Shown here one piece after another: positions 11,646 through 21,162 of a stretch of DNA of 64,000 nucleotides. The notes beneath the pieces are model-generated. The model was not told the origin of the DNA and did no database searches. It saw nothing but the letters and a program-made list of their open reading frames with translations. The DNA comes from Cryptolaemus montrouzieri (taxonomy: Eukaryota; Arthropoda; Insecta; Coleoptera; Coccinellidae), in contig JABFTP020000021.1 of assembly GCA_013387265.2 (NCBI GenBank), forward strand, positions 51,413,983 through 51,477,982, written 5' to 3'. Every line of letters starts with the position of its first letter. The first letter of the stretch is position 1. The position numbers and the translations under genes are program-made.

Positions 11646-11884
11646 CAAATTGGAAGTCATTTTTGTGGATATTTTCTGAGTTGCAAAATTTTCATATTAC
11701 ATGCACTTTGGAAAATGTATTTTTCTTATGCAGAAAGTGCAATTTTCATATTACCACTCCCGATTAAGTCCACAAACTTTTCTGATTCTTTTTCAAAACG
11801 AATGCATAAAGTTTCATAGCGATTGATCTTGCTAGGAAAAATTGGTAGGTTTAGTGGTTTTTAGTTTTCGACTAATAGTATGAG

Positions 11885-12166
11885 ATCCCGCTGCCAAATT
11901 AGTTCTTAAATAATGTAGATAATCAGATTTAAAGAACACGTATCCTCTGATAATAATTACCGAACATGTGAACATATATAAACAAAACATTCAATAACAT
12001 TAGATAATATCAAAATTCTTCATAACAGAGACAAAGAAAGGAAGATTCTATTGGAATATTTGGAAATCAATAAACTTTGTAAAAACCCAAGTGAAATCAC
12101 CCTTAATAGCCAGCTAGACATTAATACCTCTCCACTACTTTATATGAAATTAGGCTAGTATCTACA
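11885..12166 (+). pseudogene. Penelope-like element 3' end (GIY-YIG C-terminal tail)
   Basis: In one plus-strand frame this segment reads NIKILHNRDKERKILLEYLE, then INKLCKNPSEITLNSQLDIN and TSPLLYMKLG. This is the C-terminal tail after the GIY-YIG nuclease in this PLE subfamily. The same tail occurs at 25600-25840 (minus) and at 39030-39172 plus 44493-44545 (plus). It precedes the PLE terminal repeat and a second PLE copy, the usual 'partial copy then full copy' tandem arrangement of Penelope elements. Confidence 0.65.
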
Positions 12167-12254
12167 TAAGTAAGTTCGTTACCTGCAGTCGACCAGACTT
12201 TACGGTCGAAACCGGTCGTGTTTGTTAAAATAAAATTGTAAAAAGTATAAAATA
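12167..12254 (+). repeat. PLE terminal repeat (pLTR-like), part 1
   Basis: Contains AAGTAAGTTCGTTACCTG, CGACCAGACTTTACGGTCGA, AACCGGTCGTGTTTG and AAAAGTATAAAATAT. A second copy follows at 12656, and related copies lie at 25440-25600 and 44857-45020. The CGACC...GGTCG core can form a hairpin, possibly part of the ribozyme-like region known from PLE terminal repeats (inference). Confidence 0.7.
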
Positions 12255-12655
12255 TACAGGGTGCTTCAACGAAAACTAAACAGAGGCTATATCTACCAAG
12301 ATATTCATTTTTTATCAAAACGCAAAAACAGGTCAATTTTTGTTTCAAGGGGGACATCTTTTGGGGTACAATACTTGCCCTGTATCTTTTACAGTTTTCA
12401 ATCAAAAATAGAAATTCGTTCAAGGCAATGTATACAAAGATACCACCTTTCTTTTAAGTCATCACTCGACCCATTTTCCCTATTCAAAATGTTCAAGGAT
12501 TGCAACCCCGCTTAGGGGGATGATATTTCAGGCAAGTATTGTATCCCAAAAGATGTCCCCCTTGAAACAAAAATTGACCAGTTTTTGCGTTTTAATCAGA
12601 AATGAATATCTTGGTAGATATAGCCTCCGTTTAGTTGTCGTTGAAGCACCCTTTA
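12255..12655. mobile_element. 0.4 kb foldback element, internally deleted relative of 8022-9274
   Basis: Begins TACAGGGTGCTTCAACG and ends GTTGAAGCACCCTTTA. The first ~125 bp and the last ~290 bp match the ends of the 1.25 kb element, joined at TTGCC|CTGTATC with the centre missing. It splits two copies of the PLE terminal repeat. Confidence 0.85.
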
Positions 12656-12880
12656 TAAGTAAGTTTGTTACATGTAATTGACCAGACTTGACGGTCGAAA
12701 CCGGTCGTGTTTGTGAAAATAAAAGAGTAAAAAGTATAAAATATATTTAATTCGTTGATAATGAATTTCCATAAAATAAATAAAGCATCAATATTAATCA
12801 TTATAACAGGTTGTCGGGCAGAATTGATGACTAAGTATTATAGACTATAGATGAAATTTTTAAATTTTTTTTTCATTTAA
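12656..12880 (+). repeat. PLE terminal repeat (pLTR-like), part 2, and 5' leader
   Basis: Repeats the ACGGTCGAAACCGGTCGTG block of 12167-12254, then GAATTTCCATAAAATAAATA and AGGTTGTCGGGCAGAATTGA. The same order appears in reverse complement at 25400-25600, directly upstream of the sister PLE coding region. Confidence 0.7.
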
Positions 12881-12884
12881 CCTA

Positions 12885-14215
12885 TGGTTTAACAAGGAGT
12901 GCTTGTAACGCGAAGTGATCCCTAATCATATCAAGTTAAAATTTTCTTTCGATAATGGAACAACGGACAGAATAAAACCAAGAATCGAATGAATTTGGTT
13001 AAAGGAACAACTAAAAATACTGCATAAAGTACTTGACAATACCAAAACTTATATTAAAGCTGTACGAAATGAATTATTCCATACCCTACATTATATCGAG
13101 TTTGATTGTCTCGAAAATAAAATCAATATGGAAATTAGCCAGATGTCCACTTTCTAGCTTAGAAAATAAGAAATAGTTCAACCAAAACACCTAGCAAACA
13201 GTCAACGATTGTGACTGTAATTTCAATAAAGAAAAATAAAGCTTTCTTAGAGAAAGTGACAAAATTCACCCCAGAGAACAATTGAATTAAATCAACTAAA
13301 AAAATTATTTGAGTCCAAGCCGAACTGAATTTTCAGAAGCACAAAAACATCATCAACAATCCCATTTCCCATGAACATAAGATTGCTGAAATAATTAAAG
13401 AATCCAACATTCGGCCCTAGAAGCAAAATTACACGAAAACCATAAAATCCATATCGTCAGAAATCCAAGAAGAAGATCTCATTTTAACAAAAGCTGATAA
13501 ATTCAAAAGCATCGTAAGTCTCAGTAAGGACAAATATAAAGAAGAAATACAAGATTTATTAGAAACACTGAACATAATGGAAATACCTAAGGATCCAACC
13601 AAATTCTTCATAACAGACATAAAACGTGGATTGGAACATACAGATTACCTAGCACATACAGAATGGAAAAAGAAAACTGATTCCAATGAACGCTCAATCG
13701 CCAAAGTTATACGGACTAATAAAACTGCACAAAGAAGAAAAATCAGCTAGACCAGTGGTATCATATATAAATACACCTTCAGGTAAATTAGCAAAGTTTT
13801 TTAATGAGAAATTTATTGAACTCACAAAATACCGTTCTATTTTGAACTCTATTGATCTTATACGAAAACTTTCAAAGCTCGAAAGCACATAAAATCTTAA
13901 ATTAGTTTCATTCGACTCAAAGAACATGGACCCAAATATTCCAACAGATAAATACCCTCTGATTGTCAGAGAAATATTTACCAAAAATAAGACGCTGCCA
14001 CACGTTGCTAATAAGTTTCATAACCTTCTAAAAACCTGCCGATGTCAAAATTATCTACAGTTTCAATCAAAATTTTATCAACAAGCATCAGGACTTCACA
14101 TACGATCACCTCTTAGCCCCCTTTTACCCGATATACTCATGGATAACTCAAAAAGAACAGAAATATTAAATAGCCACTTAGCAGAAAAACATATTATAGA
14201 CTCATCGAAGAATTA
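12885..14215 (+). pseudogene. Penelope-like element RT N-terminal region (PLE-B)
   Basis: A plus-strand PLE coding region with many frameshifts. It starts with a coiled, charged N-terminus (equivalent to the better preserved minus-strand frame at 24924-25340). It then reads TKADKFKSIVSLSKDKYKEE near 13490, PKLYGLIKLHKEEKSARPVV and SYINTPSGKLAKFF at 13699-13800, and YPLIVREIFTKNKTLPHVAN with FQSKFYQQASGLHIRSPLSP at 13940-14130. These are the fingers/palm motifs of PLE reverse transcriptases. The catalytic YLDD box does not follow in this orientation; a matching block lies inverted at 14281-14400. The GIY-YIG domain is absent downstream. Dead. Confidence 0.8.
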
Positions 14216-14280
14216 TATTCAATGAACAATATTCAACCTTCGGTAGAATGTTAAATATCCTTCCTTTCGTATGATCTCCA

Positions 14281-14400
14281 TTGAGATATTACAGAAAATT
14301 TTCAGTTTGCCTGTCTGAGCCACTTACCAAAATATCATCTAAATATCGGTACCAGAACACTCTATGTTTGCTCATCAATGAAAACTTGCCAAATTATCGC
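14281..14400 (-). pseudogene. inverted PLE RT active-site fragment
   Basis: On the minus strand this segment reads HRVFWYRYLDDILVSGSD and RQTENFL. The YLDD box (14334-14345) is the PLE RT catalytic site. It points opposite to the flanking plus-strand PLE-B and lies between two direct ~60-bp repeats (14208-14275 and 14424-14484). Confidence 0.7.
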
Positions 14401-14423
14401 TACATGTGTAGACACATTGAAGA

Positions 14424-14530
14424 ATTTTTATTCAAGAAACAATATTCAACCTTCTGTAGAATGTTGAATATCCTTCCCTGAAGGAGCTGGTTTTCCGATC
14501 CAACCTTCATAATCATCGCAAATTCTTCTT
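14424..14530 (-). repeat. repeat X fragment (exon-like family), copy c
   Basis: Matches the exon-like sequence at 27490-27600: the minus strand reads DDYEGWIGKPAPSGKDI. In copy a the corresponding place is a consensus splice donor; here it is CAGGGAAGG, a lost donor. The upstream signal-peptide part is absent. Confidence 0.55.
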
Positions 14531-14614
14531 TAAATTAAACAAGATCCACAAAGAAATAATATAAGGGCGATGTCAACCCAAATTATAGGGTTCATAATAA
14601 TTCTTGAACATCTA

Positions 14615-15251
14615 TCAGTGGCGTAGCTAAGGGGGCGGCGGGGGCGGCCCGCCCCGGGTGTCACTTGTTTAGGGGTGACACCCGAGCCCGACTATGACCA
14701 TCAGTTATAATTCTTTCTACCTATAAAAAATCGTAAATCTGTGGCAGAGAGCATAACCGCCACTAATAAAATTATCTAGGTAATTATAATATCGTACCAC
14801 GAGCATAATAATTGATATTTAAAAAAAACCATGTGCACAGTGTCAATCGATCAGGGATTCCCCTAAAATTTGATACCGCGTTCGCGCATAACCAACGCTA
14901 GTCAGGGGATTCCCTCGATATAGCGCTCCTCACTTGTATTGTGGATTGGGCCATTTCTTTTGTTTCCGACCGCATTCATTTCAATATTCGCTTACGTGAA
15001 CGTGTGAACGTCTAGTGCAAAGTGTTTTATTATTAGATATTATAAACAACATTATTTGTATAAAAACCGATAAACCGATTTAATATAGTCGATTCTTGAA
15101 GAAAATAAACAAGGTAAGTGAAGTATTTTTGTTATTACAGGTAATACTTACATTTTTAATTCATTCAGTATCTAATAGCAGTATCGTAGATTATTTTAGA
15201 AAACCCTTCAACCATTTTATTCTCTTTTAATTACTGTGTATTTCAAAACTA
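14615..15251 (+). mobile_element. 5' end fragment of a DNA transposon (hAT-like TIR) with 5' UTR
   Basis: Begins CAGTGGCGTAGCTAAGGGGG followed by a very GC-rich stretch and TGTCACTTGTTTAGGGGTGA, which partly self-pairs. CAGTGGCGTAG-type starts are common for insect hAT elements. Further in, AATAAACAAG|GTAAGTGAAG near 15105-15125 looks like a splice donor of a non-coding first exon. The LOA-like element starting at 15252 cuts it off, and no transposase is visible. Confidence 0.45.
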
Positions 15252-15312
15252 CCCCCTCGGGGATTCTCACCTTGTCGTGGTGAGGGGGCTTTGTTGATGA
15301 ACCCAGGAGCTA
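15252..15312 (+). promoter_or_regulatory. conserved structured 5' leader of the LOA/I-like LINE
   Basis: The first bases can fold: CTCACC (15265-15270) pairs with GGTGAG around a TTGTCGT loop, and flanking CCCC/GGGG can extend the stem. Copy 2 has CTCATC in the first arm, which still pairs by a G-U wobble. Many non-LTR elements start with self-cleaving HDV-like ribozymes or internal promoters; either role is inference here. Confidence 0.45.
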
Positions 15313-15736
15313 TGCCGGCCGTAATTGTTTACTGGCAGGGTCACCCATGCCGAAAAGGTCCTGGGGAGACTTAACTAAGAAGAATCCTTTCCGCCCGGCT
15401 GACGTATCGTGGCTTAGGGCTTGCACGGAGTATAACGATGCCAGTTTTAGAGAGGTTTTTAACAGCCTCACCAAACCGCCATACCACACCTGTCGGCAAC
15501 GATAGGCGGGGGGTTTCGGCTTAACCGCCCAGACTAAGTACATGGAGAGCACAATAAAAACTCCCCCAAGCCAAGATGAAACAGCATACGCCGATGGCTG
15601 CGTGGCTAGTGGGAGGACTAGTCGATAGTATGCGAACTCCGGATACCAGGAGCCCTCCGTTTCAATTTGCCTTACTGCGGTAATGCGGGGCTCTGCCGCA
15701 GGTGACCGTTATTTCTCCGCTACTCGTGGGAACAAA

Positions 15737-16638
15737 ATGAGTAACAAAAACAAAAAAACAACGGCAGGTCCTGCCCCAAAAGGACCAAATCCAAAAGGCG
15801 ATGAAGAATCTATGGAACTGGAACAGGAAAAAATGCCAGACATAGAAACTGAAAACGCCCTATTCGAAAGCAGCTCTGAAGGGGAAAATCCAAAGGCACC
15901 CAAAGAGAAGCCAAGGAGTAAACTCGGCGGATCTGCTCGTAAGAGGATGAAGTTATTCATAAAGATGGGGATGACGGCAGAAGAGGCTACAATTAAAGCC
16001 TTACAGACATTGAATCCCCAAGATAAGGGAGCGAAAAGAGATCGATCCGATGGCAGTACGCCAAAAGAAAGGGAGCAAAAACGCCCCGAAAAGGAAGCAC
16101 CCGTTGCTCCAAAAAATATGCAAGAGGCTTCGTTTAGTCAAGCGGTAGCTGGAATAAAGGTAGGAATCCTGCATAAAAATTTCCCGAGTGAACTCTTAAC
16201 TGGGGACCAAGATACGTCCCTGGAGGAGTTCATCTTGGATAAAGTGGTAGAGGAGGGATTGAAGGCGGAACTGAAGCCTAAATTTCTTCAGCGCCTTAGT
16301 AGACCAGGATGGCTCGGACTCACGTGCGCCGATGAGACCACTGCACAGTGGCTGAAAAGCATCGAGTCGCAGTTGAAACCCTGGATCGATGCTAGCCTAA
16401 GAATGGTAAATGAGGCAGAATTGCCTTACCCAGAAATCCTCATAGGGTCCCTACCAGGAAGCCAGGACTTCTCTAACGAGAAAATCCTGGAACTAATTGA
16501 GGTCCAAAATGACCTCACAGCAACTAGATGGAGGATTCTCAGGAAAAATCCTGTCGGAAACTCCCTAGAAGTAACCATTTCAGCAGATATACAAATTGTT
16601 GAAAAGCTGAAGAATACTGGTTATTGGGTTAGCTACAG
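15737..16638 (+). pseudogene. LOA/I-like LINE ORF1 (copy 1), interrupted
   Basis: ORF1 proteins bind element RNA in the ribonucleoprotein. I chose the ATG at 15737 (MSNKNKK) because the equivalent ATG at 29233 starts copy 2; the upstream Met at 15683 has no counterpart there. The N-terminal ~110 residues are basic, acidic and proline-rich (KGPNPKGDEESMELEQEK, SARKRMKLFIKMGMTAEEA). The C-terminal half is a folded domain (SFSQAVAGIKVGILHKNFPS, PGWLGLTCADETTAQWLK, DLTATRWRILRKNP) of the type annotated as DUF4780 in insect LINEs, from memory. The LTR element enters after GYWVSYS; ORF1 sequence resumes at 22923 and runs to about 23050. Confidence 0.85.
16635..16638. repeat. target-site duplication ACAG, left
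   Basis: Matches ACAG at 22919-22922. Copy 2 has a single uninterrupted GCTACAGATTCGG at this site, confirming the insertion point. Confidence 0.95.
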
Positions 16639-17019
16639 TGTTATGGAGTGGTCGTTGGTTTGGTAAAGAAAGACAGATTTCCGATTTAACAAGGTTTAAT
16701 TGATTAAGTTGCGAGCACAAGTTTCCGGTTCAACGGTAAAAATCAGACTTCTCTATTATATTTCACATAAAAATGGTACCAAAGTGTGAATCCTTATGTA
16801 TTACATAAAATCATACCACATATTTCCACCAATCAGAAGAAAGTACTCAGGTCTGTGACCGTAAATGTTGTTATTAATTCTTGGAATTTGCAACTTAGTT
16901 TCGGGTGACAATATGTGGAATTGCGACACCGTGCTAGAACAATGCATGATGAAATAATATAATAGAATATGAATAATATACGAGTTCTATATACAGGGTG
17001 TAAAGGCGACTTTACAACA
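16639..17019 (-). repeat. LTR (3' LTR of the minus-strand element), 381 bp
   Basis: Starts TGTTATGGAGTGG and ends GACTTTACAACA on the plus strand. It differs from the other LTR at two bases and lacks its 12-bp TTATGTATTACA duplication. Confidence 0.97.
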
Positions 17020-17029
17020 CCTCCCCCCT
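17020..17029 (-). promoter_or_regulatory. polypurine tract
   Basis: The minus strand reads AGGGGGGAGG immediately before the 3' LTR, the plus-strand primer of LTR retroelements. The env stop codon TAG (17030-17028) overlaps its start. Confidence 0.9.
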
Positions 17030-18929
17030 ATTTTTGAAAATGATATCGAGGTACGAAGTTATCATTTTCAATTACACTACTTTCGGTGGTGGAATTCGGA
17101 TTTTCAGAATTTTGAGTTTGTGAATTTGGAATATCTAACGGATTACTCTGTGGTTTATCTACTGGACGTAAGCATTTCTTGAGTTTGGCGGATTCTAGGT
17201 AAATAATCAGGATAAAAATAACAATGAACAAAAAGTATGTTACAATATTATGATAGTCTAACCATTTGGTTATCGAGTGGAATCTAGAAGTTTCATCCTT
17301 TAAATTGTTTAAATCGGAACTTATTTTTCTTAGAGTATCAAAGTCATTAGGACCTATGATTACAGAGCTACGAGCTAAAGGTTGAATATCGACAGTGTTT
17401 AAAAATGACAGGTTTAAATCAAGGCTTTTCCTGAGGTCAATTTCAGGAGTGAAATTTACTCTTACTTCTCTGATGAATGTAGAATGAGATGTTAGAATTA
17501 TGGATTGACCGTAAGCTGAGCAGTTTTCATTCAAATGAAATACTCCAGAAGAGTGAATTTTGACTGATTCTCTCACATTAGAACTTCTACAAGTCACATC
17601 CAAATTTTCTTCTTTTGGCGTGAAATAAAGCCAAGTATTTGATTGAATCAATTGAATAAATAAAGGTTGATTAATCTTTGCTATTCTTTTATCGCAAGTT
17701 AGAGGTATATTTGGTGTTGGTATGAATAAACTCGCTTCGCAGCCTCCGTGTAAGTGAACTAGAAAAATAGGACTACTTTGTTGACAAAGATGAAAAGGTT
17801 TGATATAACGGCATTCTGCTAATTCTATCTCATTCATCAAGAAATAATGCTGTTTCACTTTATCTATAATAAGATATGGACTTTGAGGAATGATGAATAT
17901 GAACGAATCGGAATTTGGCACTGAAACCGGTACACTGGATAGCTTTTCAACACTATACACTCGCGAACTCACTAAAGGAATTAAAACTGAAAAGGTAAGT
18001 TTGTTGTCTGAAAAGAAAACATTGGTTGTTATGGCATTATATAAGAGGTGAATATTTTCTAAGCATATTCGAACAGGAAATTCTAAGCCATTTAAGAAAT
18101 TTTGTAAACTAGACAATTCGTGAACTAACTTATCAGGGCTTAAAACTAGTGGATGAAGCATTCCCTTGTAAGCAAACATAATTATATCTAACAAATTATT
18201 TTGATTAAAACTAAAAGTCATTAAAATATTGTTAAAAAGAGTTATGAGTTCAATAACTCTTGAAGCAAGATATTCTCTTTCCTTGAATCTAGTGTCATTT
18301 AAATTCGCTGAAGTTGCGAATTTAATGAGCCTGTTTACTTTCTTTTCCAAATTATTGAGAGAAAACTGAGCCTTTCCTGATGTTGAATTTACTAAGTGAA
18401 CAGTATTTTCCAATATAGAGATTTGATTTCTCAAAAAATGGGTGTACGATTGATTATGTTTAAGTGTTTCTATTTGTGCATTGTAGTATGTTTGGTCGGT
18501 ATCGTCTAACGTACCGAAAAGTGTTTTTGAAATCCTGCCTATTGCGTTGAATAAACCCCTTTTTGATCTACCTACGGATTTTGACCTTAAGCCTAAAAGT
18601 TCGGAAATTAAAGCATTTTTCTCTTCAATGTGAACTAGAGAATGCGACAAGGTTTGATTTATGTTTTCGCAATCTGTAACCATTATGTGACGTTGCGTTG
18701 CGAATGTACAAGCCTGTTTAACATCATTCGAATACAATTTAATAAGTTTGTGTTCATCGTAATAATTCTCAAGATCTAGGTAAGTTATCAGTTTCCATTC
18801 ATCGTTCCAAAGTTTGAGAGAGCCAATTTCTTCGTAAAATATTCCGGATGTGAAATTCAAGGGCTTATTTTCAAAAATGACAGAAATGCATTCACAAAGT
18901 GTGGACAGCAAAAAGAAGGGTCTGAGCAT
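17028..18929 (-). CDS. env: envelope fusion glycoprotein, baculovirus F / errantivirus Env type
   Basis: This 633-codon uninterrupted frame encodes a class of envelope protein shared by insect errantiviruses and baculovirus F proteins. It has a hydrophobic N-terminus (residues 1-20, candidate signal peptide). A basic furin-like site RSKR at residues 121-124 is followed at once by a Gly/Phe-rich fusion-peptide-like stretch (GLFNAIGRISKTLFGTL). Next come heptad-rich sequence, a cysteine-bearing central ectodomain, several NxT/S glycosylation sites and one C-terminal membrane segment (about residues 568-590) before a basic and polar tail. In related elements env is made from a spliced RNA. It is the only intact-looking gene of this element; gag and pol are damaged. 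Whether it is expressed cannot be told from sequence. Confidence 0.9.
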   Translation of the reverse strand: MLRPFFLLSTLCECISVIFENKPLNFTSGIFYEEIGSLKLWNDEWKLITYLDLENYYDEHKLIKLYSNDVKQACTFATQRHIMVTDCENINQTLSHSLVHIEEKNALISELLGLRSKSVGRSKRGLFNAIGRISKTLFGTLDDTDQTYYNAQIETLKHNQSYTHFLRNQISILENTVHLVNSTSGKAQFSLNNLEKKVNRLIKFATSANLNDTRFKEREYLASRVIELITLFNNILMTFSFNQNNLLDIIMFAYKGMLHPLVLSPDKLVHELSSLQNFLNGLEFPVRICLENIHLLYNAITTNVFFSDNKLTFSVLIPLVSSRVYSVEKLSSVPVSVPNSDSFIFIIPQSPYLIIDKVKQHYFLMNEIELAECRYIKPFHLCQQSSPIFLVHLHGGCEASLFIPTPNIPLTCDKRIAKINQPLFIQLIQSNTWLYFTPKEENLDVTCRSSNVRESVKIHSSGVFHLNENCSAYGQSIILTSHSTFIREVRVNFTPEIDLRKSLDLNLSFLNTVDIQPLARSSVIIGPNDFDTLRKISSDLNNLKDETSRFHSITKWLDYHNIVTYFLFIVIFILIIYLESAKLKKCLRPVDKPQSNPLDIPNSQTQNSENPNSTTESSVIENDNFVPRYHFQK

Positions 18930-19024
18930 TTTTCTGGAGGTTTACACGTGGTAGAGCAATTAGAGGATGGATGGGTACCTGAAACAATAGTTTATGCGTG
19001 AGGAAAGATCGATGGATAATCTAT

Positions 19025-21160
19025 TCATGGATTATTATTATAAGGTTTTAGTCTATTTACATGAACCTTTAGAGGTTTCCTATTGACAAGGATTGTGCAA
19101 TTGACATCAGAGTCAACAGATATGACTTCAAAAGGACCTTTAAATAACTGTTGCAGTTTTTTCGTTTTACCGGGGACAACAGATTCATTCTTAAGAAGAA
19201 CCTTGTCTCCTACAGCTATGTCGAAATTCTTCGAATTTCGATCATAATAAACTTTTGACTTTTCTTTGCGTTGTATGATACTATTACGAGCAATTTCTTG
19301 TGAATGTTGCATTCGAGATTTTAGCTCGTTATAATAGTCATCGTAATTATAGATTAGTTCGGGTGAACGTGTTATGCTAGAAGGTAAGTTAGGTTTTCTA
19401 CCGAAAAGTAATTCGTAAGGGCAATACCCTGTTATGCTATGGGGAGTAGTATTATAGGTGAACATGGCGAAGGGCATGAATTCGTCCCAATTGTCCATGT
19501 CCCTGTTTATGAAATTTCGAAGATATTCCACCAGTGTGCGATGCGATCGTTCAAGAGCACCATTTGTTTGAGGGTGGAAACTTGTTGACTGAATTTGTTT
19601 AATTTTTAATATTTTGCACGTCTCTTTAAATACTTCACTGAGGAAATTCGTTCCTTGATCGCTAAGAACGATTTCTGGTGTTCCAAACGAACAAATTATT
19701 TTCGTGACAAAATGATAAGCTGTCGTTTGTGCTGTCTGGTCTGTCATTGGAATAGCGAAAGAAAATTTGCTTAGGTCATCCTGTGCCGTGAGTATGTATT
19801 TATTTCGATTGTCGGTTTCGTTGAGAGGTCCTACTACGTCGACGAAAAGTTTCTCGAAGGGTCGAGTCGAAGTTGTGGTGACTATCATAGGAACCTTTGT
19901 TCGCTTTGAGATTTTAGTTTTTTGACAAATGTCACATGACCGAATGAAACGTTTTATGTCTTTATACATGTGTTTCCACTCGTACTTCTCTTTGATTCTT
20001 TTGAGTGTTCGATTCACACCTTGATGACCGCCTACAGGAGAGCAATGGTATTCCTTCAAAATGTTGTCGATTTCTTCTCGAGACAGACTCTGATTTACGT
20101 TCTCAGTGAAAAGATTAATTTTTATTGGAACATCCTTGAAAATATACCGTAGCATTGTCCGTATAGTTTCGTACTTCAAACGATTTCGATCACTATTTGA
20201 TTTTGAAAATGATAATTCGTTAATTTTCTTCTTTAAACAGAAAGCTTTCAGATTCTGAAGAGATTTGAAGATGGTTTCATATTCTACCAGATCGGAGGGT
20301 TGCTTTTTAACTATTAGGTAAATAAAATATCGATTATCAGATTTTAGATTGGCTATTTCTCCTAACTTAGCATTTTGGGTTTTGAGTTCATTTACGCTGT
20401 CGTGATATTCTATGTTTGAATCGAATTGTTCGTCTGTGAAATAGAGTATATTTTCGTCGTAACTAGCATGATTTAGGTTTTCACTGACATCAATGATATT
20501 TGGATTTGAGATGACCTTTTTATTTATAGTTTTTAAGTATACTTCATAGTCGTTTGTGTGAGTTGAGGATTGGGTGAGATGAATTCGTGGTAGACAGTCG
20601 GCGTTAGTATTTTGTTTACCTGGTTTATAAATAACTTCGAAGTCAAATTCTTCGAGTTTGATTTTTAGACGCATTAATCTTGACGAGGGATTAGAAATGG
20701 AATTGATATAGACAAGACTTCTCTGATCGGTGTAGATAAAGAATCTACGCCCAAATAGATAGGGGCGGTAATGCTGGCACCCCCAGACGATTGCGAGAAG
20801 CTCACGTTCGACCGTACTATAGTTTGATTCCGCTTTGTTGAGCGTACGGGAGGCGTACGCCACTGGCAAGTCCTTTCCAACTTCTCCTTGCGACAAAACA
20901 GCAGCTATGCTTGTATTGCTCGCGTCAGTTGTCAGAAGGAATGGTTTACTGAAATCAGGGAAGATAAGAATTGGAGGGTTGATGGTAATTTGATCCGTCT
21001 GAGGTATTACATTACTCGCATTGTATAGAGTATGAGAATCATTTAATTGAATTTGTCGATTATTTTGAGGATTTAGACTGAATGATTGTTCAGTATATGG
21101 TGTGAAACGATTCGTGAGATTTTGTAAAGGATTTCGTGGATATGAATTAAAGGATTGGGA
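19025..21160 (-). pseudogene. pol: Pol remnant: RNase H and integrase (protease and RT missing)
   Basis: The open frame is read from about 21160 to 19025; the first Met lies at 20896. The first ~60 codons are gag-like polar sequence. At about 20975 it passes into the end of the RT connection (PPILIFPDFSKPFLLTTDAS) and the RNase H domain (NKAESNYSTVERELLAIVWG, FFIYTDQRSLVYI). The integrase follows: a zinc-binding N-terminus ending CDICQKTKISKR, then a DDE core (FVDVVGPLNE, LSDQGTNFLS, TSFHPQTNGALERSHRTL with the catalytic Glu). Last is a C-terminal domain (KVYYDRN, GDKVLLKNE, FKGPFEVI). No protease or RT palm occurs anywhere between gag and RNase H, so well over 1 kb is deleted. The integrase frame itself is open to its end. 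Confidence 0.92.
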
Positions 21161-21162
21161 TT

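Larger units (their letters stand above)
9275..11874. mobile_element. 2.6 kb DNA transposon with long TIRs and subterminal tandem arrays (Academ-like?)
   Basis: The ends are inverted repeats of about 220 bp: the left end runs from TAGTCGA through ACCTACCAATTTTTCCTAGC (9275-9500), the right end is its complement (11645-11874). Just inside lie tandem repeats of about 131 bp in opposite orientation: three units at 9499-9875, five units at 11006-11645. The centre has a minus-strand gene remnant (9973-10960). The undisturbed host sequence is visible in the sister copy at about 25880-25900 (reverse complement), which lacks the whole 8022-11874 block, so this is an insertion. Assignment to Academ is only an inference from the nuclease-like gene and Cys-rich tail. 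Confidence 0.75.

Noticed and set aside
15683..15736. Upstream Met (15683) as the LOA ORF1 start
   Set aside because: Copy 2 does not conserve that start or frame; the ATG at 15737/29233 is shared.
16991..17001. TATACAGGGTG at the LTR end as a foldback-element terminus
   Set aside because: Only a short motif match; the rest of the terminal sequence differs and it is part of both LTRs.
18541..18580. env as a captured cellular or independent viral gene
   Set aside because: It sits between the integrase and polypurine tract of an LTR element, its normal place in errantiviruses; no reason to treat it as separate.
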